DNA of 64,000 nt, taken from a virus. A program made the translations under genes and the position numbers. Below are positions 7,799-16,332 of the stretch, one piece after another. The notes under the pieces were generated by a model, which had not been told where the DNA came from, made no database searches, and worked only from the letters and a program-made list of their open reading frames with translations. Numbering within the stretch: position 1 is the stretch's first letter; every line of letters begins with the position of its first letter. Where the stretch lies: the IMG/VR virus record IMGVR_UViG_3300026097_000013, positions 1-64,000 of that record; one strand, written 5' to 3'.

Positions 7799-8288
7799 AT
7801 GCTTTCTCCAGCTTACGTGCTTTCTTTTGTGCCATGTCCCATTTAAGTTTACTTACACGATCTTTGATGGTAATACCTAGTAGATGATCAAGCTCATGTA
7901 AAAATACTTTAGCACTATAGCCTTCGATCTTTACTACACACTCTTTTAAATTTTCGTCGTACCATTGTGCAAGTATTTCTTTAGGACGTTTTACTTTTAC
8001 AAATGTATTAGGAAAACTTAAACATCCTTCTACGTCATATTGTGTGTCTTTGGTATATTGTAAAATTGTTGGATTAATACAAATAGTAGAGTTTTCTTTT
8101 GAATCTCCAAATACAAATACCTTAGCGTCTAGTCCAATTTGATTAGCTGCTAGACCAATTCCGCCGTGTTGTAGCATTAGATCTACCATTTGCTCTTTTA
8201 GTTCTAGAGGGTCGAAACCAGGATCTTCTAGATTAACATCTTTGACTTCGCGCTCTAAAATTTCATCGGGGTAGTATACTAATTTCAT
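7791..8288 (-). CDS. def: Peptide deformylase
   Basis: 165 aa. All three signature motifs of the family are intact: GIGLAANQIG (43-52), EGCLSFP (87-93, metal-binding Cys) and HELDH (131-135, two metal-binding His and the catalytic Glu). It removes the N-terminal formyl group from nascent proteins. Phage deformylases are known from cyanophages and other marine T4-like phages, where they are thought to speed maturation of proteins with short half-lives. This one is about the bacterial core size, without the usual C-terminal helix extension. It overlaps the zinc-finger gene by 4 bp in the long early operon. Confidence 0.95.
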   Translation of the reverse strand: MKLVYYPDEILEREVKDVNLEDPGFDPLELKEQMVDLMLQHGGIGLAANQIGLDAKVFVFGDSKENSTICINPTILQYTKDTQYDVEGCLSFPNTFVKVKRPKEILAQWYDENLKECVVKIEGYSAKVFLHELDHLLGITIKDRVSKLKWDMAQKKARKLEKAFA

Positions 8289-9037
8289 AAGTTTGATTCC
8301 TTTGCTACATCTTTAACTAATTGAACGTCAGTAGGCAATCGTTTAAATCGCATGGCCCAGTGCTCTGGACTGATAACATGATACACTAAGCCTAGCTGCT
8401 CGTCATTAAATTTACTTAGCATGTCCTTGCCGCTTTTACAATTAAGTATGAGCCACGGAGATACTTTACCATCTTTGATATCCCATACTGCTCTGTTTGT
8501 GCTTACATAATAAAAGTAATGATTCCACGGAGCACTTTTGTCTTCGCTCCATTCTACCATATTTTTAATACTACGTTCTAGTGCAGTATGCACATCTTCT
8601 TTTAATATAACTTCAAGTGCATACTTTTCATACATTTCTTCTCGACACCAGTGATCAAGTTTAACTCCACTGGTTACAACATAGTCAATATATTTCTCAG
8701 GGTATAATGGCTTTACATTACTAATAAAGCTACCAAACTTGACAAAAGCATTGTAGTATGGAGAGTTACAAAACTCTTGGTATGTTTTTTCTTTTTTATT
8801 TCCTGCACTTAATTTGTAAAATCTTTGAAATGCATAAAAACCATGACGTACACGCTTTTCATCTTTTTGCAATGCTCTGCGTTTCTTCTCACACATATGC
8901 GCTGCAAGAGTCTTTTCTCTTACATAGCCGCTGCCGCAGTATTCACATACATATGGTTTAGAGTTTGACTTCAATGCCGTGTTCTTCTGCAAGTTGTTTG
9001 AGTTCTTTTTTTGTAGATATTCTAGCAAGTAGCTCAA
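8285..9037 (-). CDS. C2H2 zinc-finger hypothetical protein
   Basis: 250 aa from a TTG start just after a GAGG stretch; no in-frame ATG occurs before the zinc finger. Residues about 30-50 form a C2H2-like finger (YVCEYCGSGYVREKTLAAHMC, final ligand Cys or a nearby residue). The rest is helical and aromatic, with no motif I can name. A zinc finger at the N-terminus suggests binding to nucleic acid or a host protein. It overlaps the upstream 154-aa gene by 80 bp, one of the longest overlaps in the window, which makes the start less certain. Confidence 0.6.
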   Translation of the reverse strand: MSYLLEYLQKKNSNNLQKNTALKSNSKPYVCEYCGSGYVREKTLAAHMCEKKRRALQKDEKRVRHGFYAFQRFYKLSAGNKKEKTYQEFCNSPYYNAFVKFGSFISNVKPLYPEKYIDYVVTSGVKLDHWCREEMYEKYALEVILKEDVHTALERSIKNMVEWSEDKSAPWNHYFYYVSTNRAVWDIKDGKVSPWLILNCKSGKDMLSKFNDEQLGLVYHVISPEHWAMRFKRLPTDVQLVKDVAKESNL

Positions 9038-9422
9038 CCTCGTCTTCTTTCATATTAGGATATAATTGTTCTAAGAATTTAATAGCTTTATTATTGTCGC
9101 TGGTTTTCTTTTTAAAACCAATCCAAGGATGAAATTCTTTTTTACCTGTGTCACCACATTGACATAATATAAGCCATTGTAGTTTTGCTTCTTTGTTACC
9201 AAGTACAGCCCAATTCTTATTATAATACTCGTTAGTTTTAAACACAGCAAGTTCTTGTTTTTCTCTACTGCCTTTAACGCTACTCATATACCTATTGAGA
9301 TTCCACAGGTCGCCTTTGATTTCTTTTTGGCCTTCTTCTCCGGCAACATCCCATAACTCTCGCATGCCTCCGTCTAGAGCAGGAATCATTTCTTTGAATA
9401 AATCAATATGTTTGTTTGGCAT
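8958..9422 (-). CDS. Helical hypothetical protein
   Basis: 154 aa from the ATG at 9422, preferred because GGAG lies 7 nt upstream; an in-frame ATG at 9437 would add five residues. The protein is mostly helical and charged (LWNLNRYMSS, YYNKNWAVLG, KLQWLILCQCGDTGKK) and ends with a short helix-turn-helix-like tail (TKKELKQLAEEHGI). No family is recognised, and it does not resemble T4 gp62. It lies between kdsB and the zinc-finger gene. Confidence 0.55.
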   Translation of the reverse strand: MPNKHIDLFKEMIPALDGGMRELWDVAGEEGQKEIKGDLWNLNRYMSSVKGSREKQELAVFKTNEYYNKNWAVLGNKEAKLQWLILCQCGDTGKKEFHPWIGFKKKTSDNNKAIKFLEQLYPNMKEDEVELLARISTKKELKQLAEEHGIEVKL

Positions 9423-10089
9423 TCCATGTCTCCACATCTTCTGGAGTATTAATCTCTACTCCATTAAAGTATACATTCTTACAGCCGATTTGCCAACCGT
9501 TTTTGAGCCAGCGCAGTTGTTCGAGCTTTTCAATGTTTTCTTCAGGATACTTTCTCAGATGCGGGTATGCCTTTATTGCTTCTTTAGTATAACCATATAC
9601 ACCTAAGTGCCATTCACCATATCCTGTAATTCCTCTGCCGAACCATAGAGCAGTATCTTTGCTGTCCTTGATCATCTTCACACTATTAGGATCGTCTTGC
9701 ATTTCCTTAGGCATGTCTGTGTAGACTGTGCTAACATCAAACGAGTTAAGCAACAGAACTGTATTCAGTAACATTTCAGTTGTAACATCAGGCATGTCTC
9801 CTTGTACATTTATGAATTGATCAAACTCTTCGAACTTGCGACTTAGTACAGCGCCTGCACATCTTGCAGTGCCATTTTCGTAATCAGTTTTGTCAACATA
9901 ACAATATTGTGCAGGAATCAAATCAGCAATACGTTTATCGTCAGTTAGCACAAACGTCTTGAAGCCTGCATTCCAGCAAGCATTGAACACACGTTGTATC
10001 ATTGTAGTGTCACCTAACTTGCACAAAGGCTTGCCAGGAAAGCGTGTGCTGCCGTATCTAGCGGGTATAAGAATAGCGGTGGATGTCAT
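9403..10089 (-). CDS. kdsB: 3-deoxy-manno-octulosonate cytidylyltransferase (CMP-Kdo synthetase)
   Basis: 228 aa, near the bacterial size of about 250. The nucleotide-binding signature IPARYGSTRFPGKPL is at 8-22, followed by the FVLTDD strand, NVQGDMP (the Mg-binding QGD), and late HLGVYGYTKEA and EQLRWLKNG motifs typical of KdsB. It couples Kdo to CMP from CTP, producing the sugar donor for lipopolysaccharide inner core or capsule linkers. Its start overlaps kdsA by 32 bp, so both are translated from the same early transcript. Kdo is absent from marine cyanobacterial lipopolysaccharide, which argues for a proteobacterial host. Confidence 0.93.
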   Translation of the reverse strand: MTSTAILIPARYGSTRFPGKPLCKLGDTTMIQRVFNACWNAGFKTFVLTDDKRIADLIPAQYCYVDKTDYENGTARCAGAVLSRKFEEFDQFINVQGDMPDVTTEMLLNTVLLLNSFDVSTVYTDMPKEMQDDPNSVKMIKDSKDTALWFGRGITGYGEWHLGVYGYTKEAIKAYPHLRKYPEENIEKLEQLRWLKNGWQIGCKNVYFNGVEINTPEDVETWNAKQTY

Positions 10090-10831
10090 CGACTACCTCC
10101 TCAAAATCTTCTAAGCACAGCATGTTAGGACCATCACTAGGTGCGTTGTCTGGATCGGCGTGTACTTCTAAGAAGAAATTAGTAACACCCAAAGCGGCGG
10201 CACTACGAGCCATGCCAGGAACGTAAGCGCGATTCCCGCCGCTACTACTTCCATTGCCGCCTGGCTTTTGTACGCTGTGGGTAGCATCAAACACCAGAGG
10301 ACAGTCAAAGTTATCAAGCATATACTGCATACCAGTATAGTCCACGACCAAAGTATTATAACCAAAGCTAGTTCCCCTTTCAGTGATCCAGACTTCTCGA
10401 GCGTCTGCACACTTACTTAGCACTCCTGTCATGTCCCACGGTGCAAGGAATTGGCCTTTTTTAATATTAACAATCTTGTCTGTAGCACATGCTGCTTGAA
10501 TTAGATCAGTTTGACGACAAAGGAATGCAGGTATTTGATACACATCTACTGCATCTCTAAACTCTCGCTCAATTCGATTAACTTGTACATAGTCATGCAC
10601 ATCTGTTAGTGTCTTTACACCTAGTGTAACTTTAAGTGCAAGAAAGTCTGTAAGCGTTGCGTCCATACCCATGCCACGTTTGCCAGTAGCACTTGTACGA
10701 TTTGCTTTGTCGTAACTTGCTTTAAAGTAATATTCAATACCATACTTGTCGCATACACGTTTGCACTCACGTGCAATCTCAGCACTCTGAGCTAGTGATT
10801 CATGCTGACAAGGTCCTGCTATAATTCTCAT
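10058..10831 (-). CDS. kdsA: 3-deoxy-8-phosphooctulonate synthase (Kdo-8-P synthase)
   Basis: 257 aa, somewhat shorter than E. coli KdsA (284). It contains GPCQHES (6-12), FKASYDKANR (36-45), TDVHDYVQV, FLCRQTDL and the barrel end LVFDATHSVQKPGG and FFLEVHADPD. These are family signatures of the (beta/alpha)8 enzyme that condenses phosphoenolpyruvate with arabinose-5-phosphate. Together with kdsB it gives the phage two of the four Kdo steps; the isomerase KdsD and phosphatase KdsC are not seen in this window. It sits in the operon run below uvsW and overlaps the 85-aa gene by 4 bp. Confidence 0.95.
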   Translation of the reverse strand: MRIIAGPCQHESLAQSAEIARECKRVCDKYGIEYYFKASYDKANRTSATGKRGMGMDATLTDFLALKVTLGVKTLTDVHDYVQVNRIEREFRDAVDVYQIPAFLCRQTDLIQAACATDKIVNIKKGQFLAPWDMTGVLSKCADAREVWITERGTSFGYNTLVVDYTGMQYMLDNFDCPLVFDATHSVQKPGGNGSSSGGNRAYVPGMARSAAALGVTNFFLEVHADPDNAPSDGPNMLCLEDFEEVVDDIHRYSYTR

Positions 10832-11085
10832 TTTTCGTCCTTTACTATGTAGTACATTGTTACTAATTGGTCTAACATTTTTTCTAGCGTAGGATGTTCT
10901 TTAGCCAGTCTGCATAAGTCTTGCCAGTCAGCGTAATGCAACATATCACCGTTTGCTTGTGCAACTGATGCTGGGTCTCCGCCTATGATCCAACGTTCAA
11001 TCTCAGGCTTATCACGATAGCGAGCGTATACAACACCGTTGCTACGCTCGTATATCAGTGGCTCATTTGGCTTTAGATTTCCCAA
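10828..11085 (-). CDS. Hypothetical protein between cupin and kdsA
   Basis: 85 aa. Recognisable only by composition: a short beta N-terminus (LIYERSNGVVYARYRD) followed by a helical half (WQDLCRLAKEH, LEKMLDQLVTMYY). No family is known to me. It overlaps the cupin gene by 23 bp and kdsA by 4 bp, so it is translationally coupled to both and may share their sugar-related role. Confidence 0.6.
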   Translation of the reverse strand: MGNLKPNEPLIYERSNGVVYARYRDKPEIERWIIGGDPASVAQANGDMLHYADWQDLCRLAKEHPTLEKMLDQLVTMYYIVKDEK

Positions 11086-11431
11086 CTTGTGTTCCGCTAG
11101 TACGTCTTACAATATCATCATGATTAAATTCTGCCCAATACAATTCAAAAGCAACTCCGTCTTCTAGTCCTTCAAACTGATGTATCTTACCCGGCTTGAC
11201 CTGTGTAAAGTCGCCTGCATTTAGGATAGTTTCATCAACTAAGCCTTGATCATCTTGCCATACACGTACAAGCATTTGTCCTGACTCTACATAGAAGCCA
11301 TTCCATTTAAACCGATGTTCGTGTTCACTACACTTGTATCCTTTGTTAAACTCAATACGATGAAACTCGAGTACACCGTTTGCGTGAATGAGCTCTGTGG
11401 CCCCCCATACCTTACCTGCTTTAATTCCCAT
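11063..11431 (-). CDS. Cupin-fold protein
   Basis: 122 aa, single cupin barrel. Metal-ligand motifs are partly visible as CSEHEHRFKWNGFYVESG (motif 1) and the PGKIHQFEG stretch (motif 2). Small cupins of this type are often sugar-phosphate isomerases or epimerases, or sensors of such metabolites. Proximity to kdsA/kdsB suggests a sugar role, which is inference. A ribosome site AAGGAA precedes the ATG. Two more cupin domains occur elsewhere in the window. Confidence 0.75.
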   Translation of the reverse strand: MGIKAGKVWGATELIHANGVLEFHRIEFNKGYKCSEHEHRFKWNGFYVESGQMLVRVWQDDQGLVDETILNAGDFTQVKPGKIHQFEGLEDGVAFELYWAEFNHDDIVRRTSGTQVGKSKAK

Positions 11432-11441
11432 TTGTTTTCCT

Positions 11442-11948
11442 TTATATTAAACTTGCATATTCTATTACTTCACTCTGTCGACTAATTTCTTTTACAAAAA
11501 ATGCACATAATGGCTTGTCGCCTTCTGTAATTGGAACACTTAGTAATTGTCCGTTCTTCATTTTAGGAAAGTACCATTTTACATCTGTATAGAAATTAAC
11601 AATATTAATATCGCCAAAGTCTGGTTTAAAACTAGTTAACGGATTAAATAAAAATGCTTCAAATCCCCTATCGTTTAAACTTGTTAATGGTAAAATTTCT
11701 AAATCATTACCGCTTTCTGAACACCCTACTGCTAAACTCCAATCAACAGGCATTGTAATTTCTTTGCCATTGATTTCTAAAACCATAGCAGGTGCGCTAA
11801 ATGATTCGAGAAATATTAGCGGCATAAAAAAGAAATCAGGATTTTTAGGGTCGCTGTTATCTAATACACTAAATCGTATATCGTCGTCTATTTGTTCTGG
11901 TAAGTTGTCTAGCTGAAAGCATTTATTTTCTAATGTTAATATTCTCAT
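11442..11948 (-). CDS. Hypothetical protein next to uvsW
   Basis: 168 aa, acidic and beta-rich, with notable runs FFFMPLIFLESF and AFLFNPLTSF. I recognise no domain. The gene begins 3 bp after uvsW ends and is followed 10 bp later by the cupin, so it belongs to the same transcript. An acidic small protein in a replication/recombination operon could be a partner or inhibitor, but nothing in the sequence decides this. Confidence 0.6.
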   Translation of the reverse strand: MRILTLENKCFQLDNLPEQIDDDIRFSVLDNSDPKNPDFFFMPLIFLESFSAPAMVLEINGKEITMPVDWSLAVGCSESGNDLEILPLTSLNDRGFEAFLFNPLTSFKPDFGDINIVNFYTDVKWYFPKMKNGQLLSVPITEGDKPLCAFFVKEISRQSEVIEYASLI

Positions 11949-11951
11949 GTA

Positions 11952-13415
11952 TTAATTCCAATCCACTTTTTCTATTGTAAATGGATACTGCGCCTCTTTG
12001 TAAAACTTTTTACGATGAGTAAGGTGCCGCTTCGCAAACTTACATGTCGATGTAAGGTCCCATATTTGAACGAAGTCTTTGTCTTTTGCCTTTCGAACGC
12101 CTCTACCAATTGACTGGATAACTCTTACAAAACTCTTACCAGGTTCAAGCAACACAAGATTAAAAATACGTGGAATGTTTAGTCCAACAGCCGCAACACC
12201 GTATGTAGCAATAATTACTTCATTAGTGCCTTCACGGATTGTGTCATACGTTTCTTTTCTGTCTTTGTTCTTTACAGCGCCGCTTACAAATGTGCTGCCT
12301 GGAATAAGTTCTGCTAGTGCTTCACCTGCACTAATTCTATCTACTAGTATAAGTGTGTTGCCTGATTCTTTTACTGTGTTTAATAATTTGCCTAAGTATT
12401 CTAATCTTGCCTGATTTGTAACAAGATATTTTAATTCTTCTTGATATCCTGAATGTGATACCGTGTCTATTAGCTGTACAATATTAACGTGACATTGTGC
12501 TAATACACCTTTGTCCTGTAGTTCCTTAGCACTAATCTGACCGATGACAGGACCTAAGCTAGCGTGAATACTTTCAAATTCAAACTTCTCTTTAGGCACT
12601 GTGCCAGTTAGACCCCATCGGATCGGAGCGTTACGTAGGTTGCGTGTGAGCAGGTTCTTTAGAACTTCTGCTTTAGCTTGGTGTACTTCGTCGACAATAA
12701 TAGTGCTTACACCTTCTAAGAACTCTGCGAGACTTAGTACTGCACTGCCGTCTTTGAACTTCTTGTCTAGAATGTTCAAACTCTGCCATGTACAGATAGT
12801 ATGAGTCTTACCTAGTTGCTTTCTATCGCCGAAGTACACCCCTACGTCGAGACCGCAGTTAATATAGTCCTCTTCTGTTTGTTCTACTAAGCTCTTGTTA
12901 GGAACAATTACAAGACTTCTACCATACGGCTCACTTATGTGTGACAGCGTTGCTGTGGTAATAGTTTTACCTGCGCCAGTAGCAATCTGTTGCAAGCTCT
13001 GTGGATTCTTAATAAAGTTGTTGATTGCTTCTACTTGATAGTCACGCAGAATGATATCTTCGCCTTCTGCTGGATGTCCTGCCGGCCACACAACACCTTG
13101 ATCCTTCCAGTAATTCTCTGTTACTTCTGGAAAGTTGAATTGTACCGGATGACGTCTGTCATCAATGTCGACTATCTGTACCTTGTTTTTAGTGAGTACT
13201 TCTACAATAGTATCAAGGTGATTGACGTAGCCAGTGCCACCGATGCCAAAGAATGCAACCTTGCCGTCCCAACGTCCTAGTTTATACTGAGGCATATATT
13301 TTGCATAAGGCACTTCAAATTTAAGAGCATTTGCCAGTTTGCGGCGTACATCTACATCAAGACCTTCGATCTTAATGTTAACTTCGTCTTCGATAATTAG
13401 TTTACAACTAGCCAT
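11952..13415 (-). CDS. uvsW: UvsW-like recombination DNA helicase (SF2)
   Basis: 487 aa, near T4 UvsW (502 aa). Visible are the N-terminal double-strand-binding domain (1-115), LRDYQVEAI (123-131), motif I ATGAGKT (145-151), DEVH box (242-245), motif III TGT near 270 and motif VI IQSIGRGVRK in the C-terminal RecA lobe. In T4 this enzyme unwinds branched DNA, D-loops and R-loops, and helps shift from origin-dependent to recombination-dependent replication. It overlaps the 403-aa upstream gene by 8 bp. It is transcribed here from an early-type promoter, whereas T4 uvsW is late, so timing may differ. Confidence 0.93.
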   Translation of the reverse strand: MASCKLIIEDEVNIKIEGLDVDVRRKLANALKFEVPYAKYMPQYKLGRWDGKVAFFGIGGTGYVNHLDTIVEVLTKNKVQIVDIDDRRHPVQFNFPEVTENYWKDQGVVWPAGHPAEGEDIILRDYQVEAINNFIKNPQSLQQIATGAGKTITTATLSHISEPYGRSLVIVPNKSLVEQTEEDYINCGLDVGVYFGDRKQLGKTHTICTWQSLNILDKKFKDGSAVLSLAEFLEGVSTIIVDEVHQAKAEVLKNLLTRNLRNAPIRWGLTGTVPKEKFEFESIHASLGPVIGQISAKELQDKGVLAQCHVNIVQLIDTVSHSGYQEELKYLVTNQARLEYLGKLLNTVKESGNTLILVDRISAGEALAELIPGSTFVSGAVKNKDRKETYDTIREGTNEVIIATYGVAAVGLNIPRIFNLVLLEPGKSFVRVIQSIGRGVRKAKDKDFVQIWDLTSTCKFAKRHLTHRKKFYKEAQYPFTIEKVDWN

Positions 13416-14619
13416 AGTATTGTGAATATCTCCGCATTGGGCTTAACTCTTCTTCTCTATAAACGACTAAATCACATCTTGTACCAATATATGAATTAAG
13501 ACTTCTATCAATTCTGCTGTTAAAAGAAAACGCAGTAATAGGAGACCAGTCAGTTTTTAATAAAACTTTTGGAAGCTTATTTTTACTAGTATATACTATC
13601 TTTGTATATTTGTCAACCCAGTTATTAAGTTTTCGATCCTTAATTAGTTGATTAAACCCTGACATTGAATTTTCTGTTCTAAACAAGACACTTTGACATT
13701 CGGACGGCATTATGTCTCTATAGTATGTTACAAACTTGTGTAGTTGTTCTTCGCAGTTGTGTTCGTCAAGTATAACTATCATTGGAAATCTATCAAGATT
13801 CCAAAGACTATTCAGTGTATCGTCTAACGAATATCTACTCGGCTTAGCTAGAAAATCGATATTAGTTCTATATGCAATTTTCTCTGTTAAATTGTTAGGT
13901 TCTCTAGTATCAAATACGTTAAATCCGTATCGATGCTTTCTGTCGATAAATTTTATAAGATTATCTTGATCAACTTCCCCTAGCTCACTTTTAATTACTT
14001 CACTGAGACTAGTGTTAATATTAATAAGTTTGTTATCTTTTATTCCGCTAAGATAATCATATCTGTTTTCTTGAATAGACTTTGCCTTAGAATATACTTC
14101 TTTAATTTCTTCATCAATAATAAATTCTTTATTTACAAATCTATCAAGCAACTTTACAATATTAGATTCAGTAAATGAAAAATAATGACTATGAGATCCT
14201 TTTTTATGAAAATAGTTTTCAGAAGATGCAATTTCGTTTATAAGCACAATGTCTGATTTCTTAAAAGGAAACCTAATCTTAATAAATTTTCCTTTGTCAT
14301 TTGATTCATAAACTATATCATTTGGGTAATCTACTATCTTAATATACTTACTACGATCAATATGACGCAGGGGCTGACGTAGAGTATCGACTGCTCTGTC
14401 AAAGTCGTAATCTAATGCTGTAAACTGATTACGATATGTTTGCAACTTTTCTTTCATAAGTGCGTACTGTCTATCAGTTAGTGCAGTACCCTTAAACACT
14501 TGTCTAGCAATACTATGCATAATGTTTGCATCGCTAGAGTTAATCTGCATTTTAGATTGTCCTTGCAGTCCTGCAAGAATTTCAAGAAGATCTTCAACGG
14601 TATTAGCTACATTTTTCAT
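13408..14619 (-). CDS. Unidentified 403-aa protein, first gene of early operon
   Basis: 403 aa. The N-terminal 75 residues are helical (a TDRQYALMKEKL stretch), the middle is charged and the C-terminal half alternates strands and helices with a buried acidic strand MIVILDEHN. There is no Walker A, so it is not an NTPase by itself. It directly precedes and overlaps uvsW, suggesting a UvsW partner or a DNA-processing factor. The ATG lies at the predicted +1 of a consensus sigma70 promoter. Confidence 0.7.
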   Translation of the reverse strand: MKNVANTVEDLLEILAGLQGQSKMQINSSDANIMHSIARQVFKGTALTDRQYALMKEKLQTYRNQFTALDYDFDRAVDTLRQPLRHIDRSKYIKIVDYPNDIVYESNDKGKFIKIRFPFKKSDIVLINEIASSENYFHKKGSHSHYFSFTESNIVKLLDRFVNKEFIIDEEIKEVYSKAKSIQENRYDYLSGIKDNKLININTSLSEVIKSELGEVDQDNLIKFIDRKHRYGFNVFDTREPNNLTEKIAYRTNIDFLAKPSRYSLDDTLNSLWNLDRFPMIVILDEHNCEEQLHKFVTYYRDIMPSECQSVLFRTENSMSGFNQLIKDRKLNNWVDKYTKIVYTSKNKLPKVLLKTDWSPITAFSFNSRIDRSLNSYIGTRCDLVVYREEELSPMRRYSQYYG

Positions 14620-14625
14620 ACACTT

Positions 14626-14654
14626 AGTATAGCTTAGATAAGCTTAGATGTCAA
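14626..14654 (-). promoter_or_regulatory. Consensus sigma70 promoter of the uvsW-kds-def operon, leaderless geometry
   Basis: Minus strand TTGACA (14649-14654), 17-nt spacer, TATACT (14626-14631), then 6 nt (14620-14625) to the ATG at 14619. It overlaps the 3' end of the glycan island and would drive about 7 kb of tightly packed genes. Confidence 0.85.
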
Positions 14655-15506
14655 TCGTTTTAGTGGAATGCCTTGTGCTATTTCGTCTAGGGTATATTCA
14701 GTGTATGCGTAGTTGTTGAGCCATTCTGTTCTGTCTGGCATTAGAGGATTTTCTATCTGAGATAAGTCTGTATTAGCTACAGGATAAGCAAGACTGCTAG
14801 GACCAACAAAAGAGGGAACACCGTCAATAATACTATGTATCCCAGGATTGCTGCTCCAGCTAATAGTAGCATGTATATCATTAAAGCCCATATCAAAATC
14901 ATCATAACTGCTATCTATCTTTACTGGTTCATGTCTGTATACGTATTTAAGACCGCGCTCTATGTGAGGAAGTCTACATCGTGGATGCGGACGGAATATG
15001 ATAGGACGGTCTGTGTGCTTGCGTAGTTCGTCGTATGTATTCAAAAACCAGTTGCTCATTCGTGGCATATTCTGCCATTGTAGACTTTTATCATGCTGTC
15101 CGCATATTAGAATATACTCGCCTTTTGTACGCCACGGCTTTACTTTAAGTTTAAGTAAATCACTACGGCTGTTATCGTGCCCCATATTAGGACCAAAGTA
15201 AGCATCTCTATTAATGCCATTTACGCCCACCTTCCAAGTTGTTCCTCTTTTGATTCCGCCAACTTCGAGTACAATAACTGGTTTTCCTCGAACACGGCAA
15301 TTATCCCACACACTACGATTGTTAGCCATTCTACCGTGAAATAAAACACTCCAAATAACATGAACATCGGCATCATCAATACTATCACTATCGATAATAC
15401 TACCGCCATTGTTAGTAATACTATTGCCAAAGGCGTCAAAAACAGGATTCGAATTAAGCGCACCGTATTCTCTCCATAACTTAAATCGTTTGCCAGTAAG
15501 GTTCAT
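14634..15506 (-). CDS. KpsC/KpsS-like glycosyltransferase paralogue 1
   Basis: 290 aa. It shares with the two genes at 16329 and 17258 a GT-B-like layout: a central RPIIFRPHPR strand, then a NDIHATISWSSNPGIHSIIDG loop with PSFVG, and a C-terminal NTDLSQIENP-LDEIAQG tail. This order resembles the C-terminal half of capsule Kdo-transferases of the KpsC/KpsS type, in which a His-Pro motif and a Ser-Asn loop bind the CMP sugar. With phage-encoded KdsA and KdsB upstream, Kdo is a plausible donor. The assignment is by motif order only. It overlaps the next gene by 26 bp. Confidence 0.55.
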   Translation of the reverse strand: MNLTGKRFKLWREYGALNSNPVFDAFGNSITNNGGSIIDSDSIDDADVHVIWSVLFHGRMANNRSVWDNCRVRGKPVIVLEVGGIKRGTTWKVGVNGINRDAYFGPNMGHDNSRSDLLKLKVKPWRTKGEYILICGQHDKSLQWQNMPRMSNWFLNTYDELRKHTDRPIIFRPHPRCRLPHIERGLKYVYRHEPVKIDSSYDDFDMGFNDIHATISWSSNPGIHSIIDGVPSFVGPSSLAYPVANTDLSQIENPLMPDRTEWLNNYAYTEYTLDEIAQGIPLKRLTSKLI

Positions 15507-16332
15507 TTCTATGTCCCATTAGGTCTTTTCGTTTACTACTACCATCAAACTTGCGGCCACCTTTCATGTGATCCATCCAACGGCCTAATTTTGAATTAAT
15601 TAGTGGGTGGCCGCCGCCGCCTGTTTTAGCAGTTTTAAGATAAATCTCAGCACTATAATCTAATACATTAGGATGTCGAAACTTTAAATCATTTAATATT
15701 TTACCAAATACAAACGAGTCATGCCATTCTTCTAGTGTAAAGATTCCGTTGTCAGCATCTTCATACATACGTTCAAATTCTTTAAGAAAGTCTTGACATA
15801 CTCCGTCTTTTAGATTCATACCATAGAATCCGCACTCTGGCCATGTTTGTGATCCTTTGCCACGTCCGACATATGTAACCCAACTAGTGTCTGGAAGTAA
15901 CTCAGCAAAGTCTTCATATGTCCAATCGCTATGAATAAAGCTGTCGGCATCCATCCATACACACCAGTCTTTTGATCTTTCTACAGCATCAAATACAGCA
16001 TAGACTTTGTTAGCAAATCTCACTGCGTCCCATTTAAATTCTTTGTGCCAGTCTCGTGGTCTACGTGCTTTAATATCATCAGGCGGAATACCATTTGCTT
16101 TTGGATCATCTTTCCAGCGTTGCTTAAATGCTACAAGTTTAGGTAATGTTTTTACAGCATCTAAAACTTCAATGCGACTAGGATCTGGATTTTCTGGTTT
16201 ACATTCTTCCGCATATACTATCAATTTGATACGTTTGTCAACATGTTTAGCAAAGCTATCTAAAAAATTCTTTCCGTAAACATTGTAATGTTTGTTATGA
16301 AAGGTTGTTACTACCGTTATATGTTTATTCAT
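15481..16332 (-). CDS. GT-A-fold glycosyltransferase
   Basis: 283 aa from the ATG at 16332, chosen because it overlaps the upstream stop in an ATGA arrangement; an in-frame start at 16362 is less likely. The N-terminal ITVVTTFHNKHY strand and the metal-binding WMDADSF (DxD) are typical of GT-A nucleotide-sugar transferases, followed by acceptor-side EEWHDSFVFG. Donor and acceptor are unknown. It sits between two KpsC/S-like genes in the glycan island, so it probably adds one sugar of a short chain or core. Confidence 0.75.
   Translation of the reverse strand: MNKHITVVTTFHNKHYNVYGKNFLDSFAKHVDKRIKLIVYAEECKPENPDPSRIEVLDAVKTLPKLVAFKQRWKDDPKANGIPPDDIKARRPRDWHKEFKWDAVRFANKVYAVFDAVERSKDWCVWMDADSFIHSDWTYEDFAELLPDTSWVTYVGRGKGSQTWPECGFYGMNLKDGVCQDFLKEFERMYEDADNGIFTLEEWHDSFVFGKILNDLKFRHPNVLDYSAEIYLKTAKTGGGGHPLINSKLGRWMDHMKGGRKFDGSSKRKDLMGHRNEPYWQTI

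Noticed and set aside
8958-9422. T4 clamp-loader small subunit gp62
   Set aside because: Size is similar, but none of the gp62 helical signatures I know are present, so it is left unassigned.
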